Source of the DNA: Pseudomonadota bacterium
GTDB lineage: Bacteria; Pseudomonadota; Alphaproteobacteria; Rhodospirillales; Rhodospirillaceae
NCBI GenBank assembly: GCA_023396465.1
Contig: JAEWWF010000056.1
Location: 1 to 21,332, forward strand
Length of the DNA: 21,332 nucleotides
Direction: 5' to 3'
Shown piece by piece: positions 15,858-21,332 of this stretch (positions are counted from its first letter, which is position 1; each line of letters starts with the position of its first letter). Below the pieces are notes generated by a model. The model saw nothing but the letters and a program-made list of their open reading frames with translations. It made no database searches and was not told where the DNA came from. The position numbers and the translations under genes were made by a program.

Positions 15858-17234
15858 ATGACCGGCGCCGCCGACACCCTCGCGCGCGACCCCGCGGCCC
15901 CCGCGGAAAGCCATCTGTTCTATCAGGCCCACGGCACGCGGCCGTTCATCGACCGCGCCGAGGGCATCTGGATGCACGGCCAGGACGGCAAGTCCTACAT
16001 GGATGCCGCCTCCGGCGCCATGGTGTGCAACATCGGCCACTCCAACCCGCGCGTCATCGCCGCCATGAAGGAGCAGCTGGACCGCTGCACCTTCGCCTAC
16101 CGTCTGCAATTCCAGTCGGAGGCGTCGGAGGGGCTGGCGGCGGACATCGCCCGCCTGATGCCGGCCGGGCTCGACAAGGTGTTCTTCGTCTCCGGCGGGT
16201 CGGAGGCGGTGGAAACCTGCCTCAAGTTCGCCCGTCAGTGGGCGATGGCGGTGGGGCAGGGCAGCCGCTACAAAGTCATCAGCCGCTTCCCCAGCTACCA
16301 CGGCTGCACCCTCGGCGCGCTCGCCGTCACCGGCTACACGCCGCTGACGGCGCCCTTCGACCCGATGATGCGGGCGATGCCGAAGATCGCCACGCCGCGC
16401 CACTACCTCGACGGCCGGGGCGAAGACCCCGACGCCTACGGCCGCCGCATGGCCGATCTGCTGGAGCAGGAAATCCTCCAGCAGGGGCCGGAGACGGTGC
16501 TTGCCTTCATCATGGAGCCGGTGGGCGGGGCCTCGACCGGCGCGGTGGTGGCGCCCGACAGCTATTACCCGCGCATCCGCGAGATCTGCGACCGCCACGG
16601 CGTGCTGCTGATCTACGACGAGGTGATGACCGGCGTCGGCCGCACCGGCCGCTTCCTGGCCGCCGAGCACTGGGGCATCACGCCCGATCTGGTCGCCATG
16701 TCCAAGGGTTTCGCCGCCGGCTACGCGCCGCTCGGCGCCATGATCGCGCCGGGGCGCATGGTGCGGCCGGTGCTGGACGCCGGCGGCTTCGCCCATGGTC
16801 ATACGTATGCGGGCAATCCCATCGCCTGCGCCGCCGGGCGGGCGGTGGTGCGCGAGATCGTCGACCGCGACCTCTGCGCCAATGCCGCCGCCATGGGCGA
16901 GCGGCAGATGGCGGGGCTGACGGCGCTGATGGCCGAGTTCCCCTTCATCGGCGACGTGCGCGGCAAGGGGCTGCTTCAGGCCCTGGAACTGGTGGCGGAC
17001 AAGGAGACGCTGGCCGTCCTGCCGCCGGGGCTGAACGCCGCCAGCCGGCTGGTCGACCTGGCCTACGAGCGCGGCCTGATCGTCTACTTCCGCCGCACCC
17101 GCGGCGGGGCGGTGGGCGACCACATCATGGTCACGCCGCCGCTCACCATCACGGCGGCGGAGGTGGACGAGATGCTCAACCGCCTGCGCGACGCCCTGCG
17201 CGCCCTTCGGACAGACATCGCGGGAAGGTACTGA
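15858..17234 (+). CDS. Class III (omega-amino acid) PLP-dependent aminotransferase
   Basis: A 458-residue cytoplasmic aminotransferase of class III, the group that includes beta-alanine/pyruvate, GABA, diaminobutyrate and N6-acetyl-beta-lysine transaminases. The PLP lysine is Lys283 in AMSKGFAAGYAPLGA, the cofactor-ring Asp is in LLIYDEVMTGVGRTGRF (Asp254, Glu255), and FFVSGGSEAVETCLKFAR (109-126) binds the phosphate. Other family blocks are GNPIACAAG and RGKGLLQALEL. Length and motifs are complete, so it should be active. The start at 15858 follows AGGACACCCGAAGA. It ends five bases before the BKACE gene, the tightest enzyme-enzyme junction in the operon, which suggests its keto product may be the substrate of BKACE, i.e. 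that it acts on a beta-amino acid. That pairing is inference; the amino donor is not readable from sequence. Confidence 0.93.
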   Translation: MTGAADTLARDPAAPAESHLFYQAHGTRPFIDRAEGIWMHGQDGKSYMDAASGAMVCNIGHSNPRVIAAMKEQLDRCTFAYRLQFQSEASEGLAADIARLMPAGLDKVFFVSGGSEAVETCLKFARQWAMAVGQGSRYKVISRFPSYHGCTLGALAVTGYTPLTAPFDPMMRAMPKIATPRHYLDGRGEDPDAYGRRMADLLEQEILQQGPETVLAFIMEPVGGASTGAVVAPDSYYPRIREICDRHGVLLIYDEVMTGVGRTGRFLAAEHWGITPDLVAMSKGFAAGYAPLGAMIAPGRMVRPVLDAGGFAHGHTYAGNPIACAAGRAVVREIVDRDLCANAAAMGERQMAGLTALMAEFPFIGDVRGKGLLQALELVADKETLAVLPPGLNAASRLVDLAYERGLIVYFRRTRGGAVGDHIMVTPPLTITAAEVDEMLNRLRDALRALRTDIAGRY

Positions 17235-17239
17235 AACCC

Positions 17240-18223
17240 ATGGCAGCCCTGGAAACGTCCCCCCCTCCCGCACCGCCGCGCCGCCAGAAGCGCGGGCGGG
17301 AGAAGGTCATCATCACCTGCGCCGTCACCGGCTCCATCCACACCCCGACCATGAGCCCGCACCTGCCCATCACCCCCGGCCAGATTGCCGAGCAGGCGGT
17401 GGCGGCGGCGGAGGCGGGGGCGGCCATCCTGCACCTGCACGCCCGCGACCCGGAGACGGGGCGGCCGTCGCCGGACCCGGACGTGTTCATGCGCTTCCTG
17501 CCGCGCATCAAGCAGCAGACCGACGCGGTGGTGAACATCACCACCGGCGGCGGCCAGGGCATGACGGTAGGCGACCGCATGCAGGCGGCGCTGAAGGCGA
17601 AGCCGGAGATGTGCTCGCTCAACATGGGCAGCATGAACTTCGCCCTGCACCCGCTGGCCGATCGCTACAGCGACTGGCAGCACGCCTGGGAAAAGCCGTT
17701 CCTGGAGGGGTCGAAGGACTTCATCTTCCGCAATACCTTCGGCGATATCGAACGCATCCTGAAGGACCTGGGCGAAGGCTGCGGCACCCGCTTCGAGTTC
17801 GAGTGCTACGACGTCGGGCACCTCTATACCCTGGCCCATTTCCTCGACAAGGGGCTGGTGCGGACGCCGCTGTTCTGCCAGTTCATCTTCGGCATCCTGG
17901 GCGGCATCGGCGCCGACCCCGATAACCTGACCCACATGAAGTCGGTGGCCGACCGCCTGTTCGGCGGCGATTACCGCTTCAGCGTGCTCGGCGGCGGCCG
18001 CCACCAGATGGGCCTTGCCGCCATGGGCGCGGTGATGGGCGGCAACGTCCGCGTCGGGCTGGAGGACAGCCTGACCATGGGGCCGGGGCGGCTGGCGGTC
18101 TCCAATGCCGAGCAGGTGAGCCATGTGCGCGGCATCCTGGAAAGCCTCGGCCTGGAAGTGGCCTCCCCCGTCGAGGCCAGAACGATGCTCGACCTCAAGG
18201 GGGCTGATCTCGTAGCGTTCTGA
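17240..18223 (+). CDS. Beta-keto acid cleavage enzyme (BKACE, DUF849; Kce-like)
   Basis: A 327-residue member of the BKACE family, Zn-dependent enzymes that react a beta-keto acid with acetyl-CoA to give acetoacetate (or another keto acid) and a new acyl-CoA; the founding member Kce cleaves 3-keto-5-aminohexanoate in lysine fermentation. Zn ligands His65 and His67 are in ILHLHARDPETG, and the conserved Arg254 and Glu275-Asp276 are in LGGGRHQMGLA and NVRVGLEDS, lining up with Kce Arg226, Glu230 and Asp231 as I recall them. The first loop reads GSIHTPTMSPHLPIT where Kce has an active-site Glu that contacts the amino group of its substrate, so substrate choice differs. An N-terminal basic tail of about 20 residues precedes the barrel. 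The ATG at 17240 is set by the short gap after the aminotransferase. The reading frame is open far upstream, but that region belongs to the aminotransferase. Confidence 0.93.
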   Translation: MAALETSPPPAPPRRQKRGREKVIITCAVTGSIHTPTMSPHLPITPGQIAEQAVAAAEAGAAILHLHARDPETGRPSPDPDVFMRFLPRIKQQTDAVVNITTGGGQGMTVGDRMQAALKAKPEMCSLNMGSMNFALHPLADRYSDWQHAWEKPFLEGSKDFIFRNTFGDIERILKDLGEGCGTRFEFECYDVGHLYTLAHFLDKGLVRTPLFCQFIFGILGGIGADPDNLTHMKSVADRLFGGDYRFSVLGGGRHQMGLAAMGAVMGGNVRVGLEDSLTMGPGRLAVSNAEQVSHVRGILESLGLEVASPVEARTMLDLKGADLVAF

Positions 18224-18275
18224 TGGCCCGCCCGGCGGCCACGGCGACCGACCCAGGACAGTGAACAGGACCATC

Positions 18276-19415
18276 ATGAGCGACACCCGGCTGTTTGACT
18301 TCGTCATCATCGGCGGCGGCATTGCCGGTGCCTCCGCCGCCTATTTCCTCGCCCGCGACGGCCGCCGGGTGGCGGTGCTGGAGCGCGAGGCGCAGCCGGG
18401 CTACCACTCCACCGGCCGCTCCGCCGCCCTGTTCACGGAAAACTACGGCCCGCGCGCCATCCGCGCCCTGTCCATCGCCAGCCGGCCGTTCTTCGAGACC
18501 CCGCCGGAGGGACTGGTGGAGGCGCCGGTGCTCACCGACCGCGGCGTGCTGTTCTTCGCGCCGGAGGGCCAGGAAGCGGCACTCGCCCGTGCCGCCGAGG
18601 AAGGCCGCGCCGCCGGGGCGCCGCTGACCGAGATATCCCCCGACGAGGCCCTTGCCCTGCTGCCGCTGCTGCGCCGCGATCAGGTGAAGGCCGCCATGCT
18701 GGAAACCGGCGCCAAGGACATGGACGTCCACGCCCTGCACCAGGGCTTCCTGCGCCTGCTGAAGCGCCACGGCGGCGAGATCGTCACCCGCGCCGAGGTG
18801 GAGGCGGTATCTCGCACCGATGCGGGCTGGACCGTCACCACCCGCGCCGGCGACAGCTTCGCCGCGCCGGTGGTCATCAACGCCGCCGGTGCCTGGGCCG
18901 ACGAGGTGGGAAGCCTCGCCGGCGTCCGCCCCATCGGCCTCCAGCCCAAGCGCCGTACCGCCTGCCTGGTATCGGTGCCGGCCGGCATGAGCCCGGACCG
19001 CTGGCCCATGGTGCTCGACGCCGAAGAAACCTTCTACGCCAAGCCCGACGCCGGCAAGCTGCTGGTCAGCCCGGCCGACGCCACCCCGGTGCCGGCCCAC
19101 GACGTGCAGCCGGAGGAACTGGACGTCGCCATCGCCATCGACCGGCTGATGGGGGCGCTCGACCTCGACGTGCGGGCGGTGGACCACAAGTGGGCCGGCC
19201 TGCGCAGCTTCGTCGCCGACGGCGTGCCGGTGGTCGGTGCCCGTGCCGGCGAACCCGGCTTCTTCTGGCTGGCCGGGCAGGGCGGCTACGGCATCCAGAC
19301 CAGCGCCGCCATGGGCGAACTGGCCTCGGCGCTGGCCCAGGGCAAGCCGGTGCCGGAGCATATCGCCGCCCGCGGCATCACCGAAACCACCCTCTCCCCA
19401 GACAGGATCGTGTGA
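18276..19415 (+). CDS. FAD-dependent amino-acid dehydrogenase, DauA (D-arginine dehydrogenase)-like
   Basis: A 379-residue FAD enzyme of the DAO family, close to Pseudomonas aeruginosa D-arginine dehydrogenase (DauA), as shown by GYHSTGRSAA (42-51), VVINAAGAWADEVGSLAGVR (199-218), PIGLQPKRRTA, FYAKPDAGKLLVSPADA, HDVQPEELD, KWAGLRSFVADG and QGGYGIQTSAAMGE. The dinucleotide motif GGGIAG is at 13-18. Oxidation of an alpha-amino acid to the imino acid, then 2-keto acid plus ammonia, is expected. Carboxylate-binding Arg residues (in KRR 225-227 and Arg310) and Tyr57 are kept. By my recalled alignment, DauA His48 is Leu52 here and the guanidinium-binding Glu87 is missing (region VLTDRGVLFF), so D-arginine is an unlikely substrate. 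ATG 18276 follows AGGA; a GTG at 18261 is an alternative. It is followed after two bases by the M20 gene. Confidence 0.9.
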   Translation: MSDTRLFDFVIIGGGIAGASAAYFLARDGRRVAVLEREAQPGYHSTGRSAALFTENYGPRAIRALSIASRPFFETPPEGLVEAPVLTDRGVLFFAPEGQEAALARAAEEGRAAGAPLTEISPDEALALLPLLRRDQVKAAMLETGAKDMDVHALHQGFLRLLKRHGGEIVTRAEVEAVSRTDAGWTVTTRAGDSFAAPVVINAAGAWADEVGSLAGVRPIGLQPKRRTACLVSVPAGMSPDRWPMVLDAEETFYAKPDAGKLLVSPADATPVPAHDVQPEELDVAIAIDRLMGALDLDVRAVDHKWAGLRSFVADGVPVVGARAGEPGFFWLAGQGGYGIQTSAAMGELASALAQGKPVPEHIAARGITETTLSPDRIV

Positions 19416-19417
19416 CC

Positions 19418-20701
19418 ATGGCCCCCGACACCTCCACCGCCACCCCCACCGATGCCGCCATTCTCGAAGCCGTCGCCGCCGAACAGGCGGACGCGGTGGA
19501 CCTGCTGGCCGACCTCGTGCGCGAGCCCTCCATGCTGGGGCAGGAGCAGGGGGCGCAGGACATCATGGCCGGCGTCTTTGGCGCCATGGGGCTGGAGGTG
19601 GATCGCTTCGAGGTGGACCTCGCCGCCATCTCCCACCTGCCCGGCTTCTCGCCGCCGCTGGTGGATTACTCCGGGCGCGAGAACGTGGTCGGCATCAGCC
19701 GCCCCAAGGGCCCGGCGCAGGGGCGCAGCCTGATCCTCAACGGTCACATCGACGTGGTGCCGCCGGGCGACGAAAGCCAGTGGACCGATCCGCCGTTCTC
19801 GCCGGTGGTGCGCGACGGCCGCCTGTATGGCCGTGGCGGCGGCGACATGAAGGCCGGCATCGTCGCCTATGTGGCGGCCATGAGGGCGCTGGCGCGGCTG
19901 GGTTTCCGGCCGGCGGCGCCGGTCTACCTGCAAAGCGTGATCGAGGAAGAATGCACTGGTAACGGCGCGCTCGCCTGCCTGCATCGCGGCTATCGCGCCG
20001 ACGCCGCCATCATCCCCGAGCCCTTCAACCACACCCTGATGACGGCGCAACTGGGCGTCATGTGGTTCACGGTGGATTTGCAGGGGACGCCGGCCCATGT
20101 GCTCGACACCTCCGCCGGCAGCAATGCCATCGAGGCCCTGTTCCCCATCGTCCAGAGCCTGAAGCGGCTGGAGGAAGCCTGGAACGGCACCGACTGCCGC
20201 CATGCCTGCTATGAGGGGCACCGCCACCCGATCAACTTCAACGTCGGCAAGATCAGCGGCGGCGACTGGACCTCGTCGGTGCCGGCGGTCGCCCGCTTCG
20301 ACCTGCGGGTCGGCTTCTTCCCCGGCAAGCCGCTGGAGGAGGTGAAGCGCGAGGTGGAAGACGCCATCCATGCCGGCACCCCCAACGGCATCACCGCCAC
20401 CGTCTCCTACGGCGGCTTCCATGCCGAGGGCGCGGTGATGGACCTCGATTGGCCGATGATGAAGTCGCTGTCGGCCATCCACCAGGAAATCACCGGCAGC
20501 ACCATCGAGCATCTCGCCTCCACCGCCACCACCGACGCCCGCTTCTTCATCCTCTACGGCGACACTCCGGCCACCTGTTATGGGCCGGAGGCGACGCGCA
20601 TCCACGGCATCGACGAAAGCGTCAGCCTGGACAGCCTGCACACCGTGACCAAGGTACTGGCCCTGTTCATCGCCCGCTGGTGCGGCCTGGAACGGATCTG
20701 A
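19418..20701 (+). CDS. M20-family deacylase (ArgE/DapE-type)
   Basis: A 427-residue metal-dependent hydrolase of the M20 family, group of N-acetylornithine deacetylase and succinyl-diaminopimelate desuccinylase. Metal ligands and catalytic residues are visible: His110 and Asp112 in ILNGHIDVVPPGD, Asp143 in GRGGGDMKAG, general-base Glu176 and Glu177 in VIEEECTGNG, Glu201 in IIPEPFNH, and His396 in RIHGIDESVS. The lid domain lies about residues 210-330. Length and order are standard, so it should hydrolyse an N-acyl or amide bond of a small amino compound. Its place as the last gene of a catabolic operon, not in arginine or lysine biosynthesis, suggests it deacylates the imported substrate or an intermediate such as an acetamido-acid. 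Only two bases separate it from the dehydrogenase gene. A GC-rich inverted repeat follows the stop. Confidence 0.93.
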   Translation: MAPDTSTATPTDAAILEAVAAEQADAVDLLADLVREPSMLGQEQGAQDIMAGVFGAMGLEVDRFEVDLAAISHLPGFSPPLVDYSGRENVVGISRPKGPAQGRSLILNGHIDVVPPGDESQWTDPPFSPVVRDGRLYGRGGGDMKAGIVAYVAAMRALARLGFRPAAPVYLQSVIEEECTGNGALACLHRGYRADAAIIPEPFNHTLMTAQLGVMWFTVDLQGTPAHVLDTSAGSNAIEALFPIVQSLKRLEEAWNGTDCRHACYEGHRHPINFNVGKISGGDWTSSVPAVARFDLRVGFFPGKPLEEVKREVEDAIHAGTPNGITATVSYGGFHAEGAVMDLDWPMMKSLSAIHQEITGSTIEHLASTATTDARFFILYGDTPATCYGPEATRIHGIDESVSLDSLHTVTKVLALFIARWCGLERI

Positions 20702-20707
20702 CCGCCA

Positions 20708-20741
20708 GGGCATGGGAGGGCGGCACTTGCCCCCCATGCCC
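20708..20741 (+). terminator. Hairpin after the operon's last gene
   Basis: GGGCATGGG (20708-20716) pairs perfectly with CCCATGCCC (20733-20741), with a 16-base loop, 7 bases after the M20 stop codon. Only two T residues follow (CCTTGGGG), so it lacks the U tract of a standard intrinsic terminator; it may end transcription weakly or protect the mRNA end. The remaining bases up to 20850 show no clear promoter; TATGGT at 20811-20816 is a poor -10 candidate for the next gene. Confidence 0.45.
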
Positions 20742-20850
20742 CTTGGGGACGTACCCGTTGGTCATGATCTTTAGAGGGAGAAAGTGCTTTTCCGGCGTGG
20801 CCGCCGTGCCTATGGTTGAGGGTGTGGGCTGTGGCATGCGAGGGGGAACC

Positions 20851-21332
20851 ATGCAGCGGGAAGCGTGGGGGCGCGGCGGCATCGGACGACTGGCGGCGGC
20901 GGTGGCGGTTGCGGCTCTGACCGCGCTGGCCGTGGTGGCCTGCCGCGAGGACGATACCGCGACCCTTCGGCTGGCGATCAACCCCTGGCCAGGCTACGAG
21001 TTTCTCTATCTCGCCCGGGATCTCGGCTTTTTTGAAGAGGAAGGGCTGACGGTCGCGTTCGTGGAGCGGCCCGACCTCGGCAGTGTTCGGGCTGCCTTCG
21101 AGGCGGGTGAGGCTGATGCCATTACCGTCACCCTGACGGAGGTGCTGCAAGCCTGCGACAAGGGGGAGCGCTGCCCGCGGGTGGTGCTGGCGGCCGATTA
21201 CTCCAATGGTGCCGATGTGGTCATGGCGGTGCCGCCCATCAAAGAGCCGGGTGACCTGCGTGGCCGGCGCGTGGCGGTGGAGCCCGACTCGACGACCACC
21301 TTCCTGCTGTCGCGGGCCCTGGAAACCGCCGG
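20851..21332 (+). CDS. Lipoprotein with NMT1/SsuA-type substrate-binding domain (3' end outside window)
   Basis: The first 160 codons of a gene cut by the window edge. ATG 20851 is preceded by AGGGGGAA. The protein starts with a basic N-region, a hydrophobic stretch and a lipobox ending LAVVAC (Cys31), so it should be a lipid-anchored envelope protein. The mature part begins RLAINPWPGYEFLYLARDLG, FFEEEGLTV, the classic opening of nitrate/sulfonate/taurine-type (NMT1, SsuA, TauA) binding proteins, and continues with DLRGRRVAVEPDSTTTFLLS. It could be a stand-alone ABC receptor or the sensor head of a larger signalling protein; the missing 3' part decides. It is 149 bases after the M20 gene, beyond a hairpin, so it is probably a separate transcription unit. 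Confidence 0.85.
   Translation, partial: MQREAWGRGGIGRLAAAVAVAALTALAVVACREDDTATLRLAINPWPGYEFLYLARDLGFFEEEGLTVAFVERPDLGSVRAAFEAGEADAITVTLTEVLQACDKGERCPRVVLAADYSNGADVVMAVPPIKEPGDLRGRRVAVEPDSTTTFLLSRALETA

Noticed and set aside
16025..17239. Upstream in-frame extension of the BKACE gene into the aminotransferase region.
   Set aside because: The extension is Arg/Gly/Ala-rich frame-shifted reading of the aminotransferase gene; BKACE homology begins after ATG 17240.
18224..18241. A 5-bp inverted repeat TGGCC/GGCCA right after the BKACE stop codon.
   Set aside because: Too short and GC-rich to separate from chance, and no T tract follows; the operon continues downstream.
11685..20701. The operon as an ectoine, carnitine or polyamine degradation locus.
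   Set aside because: No ectoine hydrolase (DoeA/EutD) or EnuR regulator, no carnitine dehydrogenase, and no gamma-glutamyl-putrescine enzymes are present; only single families overlap with those pathways.
14641..20737. Long minus-strand frames opposite the ATPase, aminotransferase, BKACE, dehydrogenase and M20 genes.
   Set aside because: All are antisense to proteins with intact catalytic motifs; compositions are shadow-like and none has a domain.
20578..21150. A 190-codon minus-strand frame crossing the gap after the M20 gene.
   Set aside because: It is antisense to the M20 C-terminus with its conserved His396 and to the lipoprotein gene; no motif supports it.

Overview
The window is high-GC, densely coded DNA from an alphaproteobacterium. 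A GatCAB amidotransferase operon next to ruvX, the Pot-type ABC and class III aminotransferase gene styles, and a TM-less 'MCP tip plus Cache' protein of a kind I associate with Rhodospirillum/Magnetospirillum-like bacteria together suggest Rhodospirillales. That taxonomic call is inference. No rRNA, tRNA, CRISPR array, insertion sequence, integrase or phage gene was seen. No gene looks frameshifted; only the last gene is cut by the window edge.

Layout. (1) 116-1985: two LysE/RhtB-type amino-acid exporters in convergent orientation, the second divergent from an Lrp/AsnC regulator that probably controls it. (2) 1995-5795: core genes, ruvX on the minus strand, then the gatC-gatA-gatB operon on the plus strand making the Asp/Glu-tRNA amidotransferase, closed by an intrinsic terminator at 5824-5859. 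(3) 6026-10356: a sensory and unknown block. It holds a soluble protein pairing a minimal chemoreceptor tip with a Cache-like sensor, a TtrS-like histidine kinase with a PhnD-type periplasmic sensor (tail-to-tail overlap with the former, no response regulator in the window), and an unrecognised 469-residue helical protein with a central hydrophobic hairpin. (4) 10468-20701: a LysR regulator divergent from an eight-gene plus-strand operon. The operon encodes a complete Pot-type ABC importer (two permeases, a Tat-exported binding protein, an ATPase), then a class III aminotransferase, a beta-keto acid cleavage enzyme (BKACE, DUF849), a DauA-like FAD amino-acid dehydrogenase and an M20 deacylase. 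(5) 20851-end: the 5' part of a lipoprotein with an NMT1/SsuA-type binding domain.

The most interesting unit is the LysR-controlled operon. Its genes fit import of a small nitrogenous compound followed by transamination to a beta-keto acid, acetyl-CoA-dependent cleavage by BKACE, and N-deacylation, with an extra amino-acid oxidation step. The trio aminotransferase + BKACE + deacylase resembles the logic of the N6-acetyl-beta-lysine route, but the substrate cannot be read from sequence. The FAD enzyme keeps the carboxylate-binding arginines of D-arginine dehydrogenase but appears to have lost the residues that hold the guanidinium group, so a different side chain is expected. A perfect 13-bp hairpin lies between the binding-protein and ATPase genes. 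It probably sets unequal expression inside the operon.
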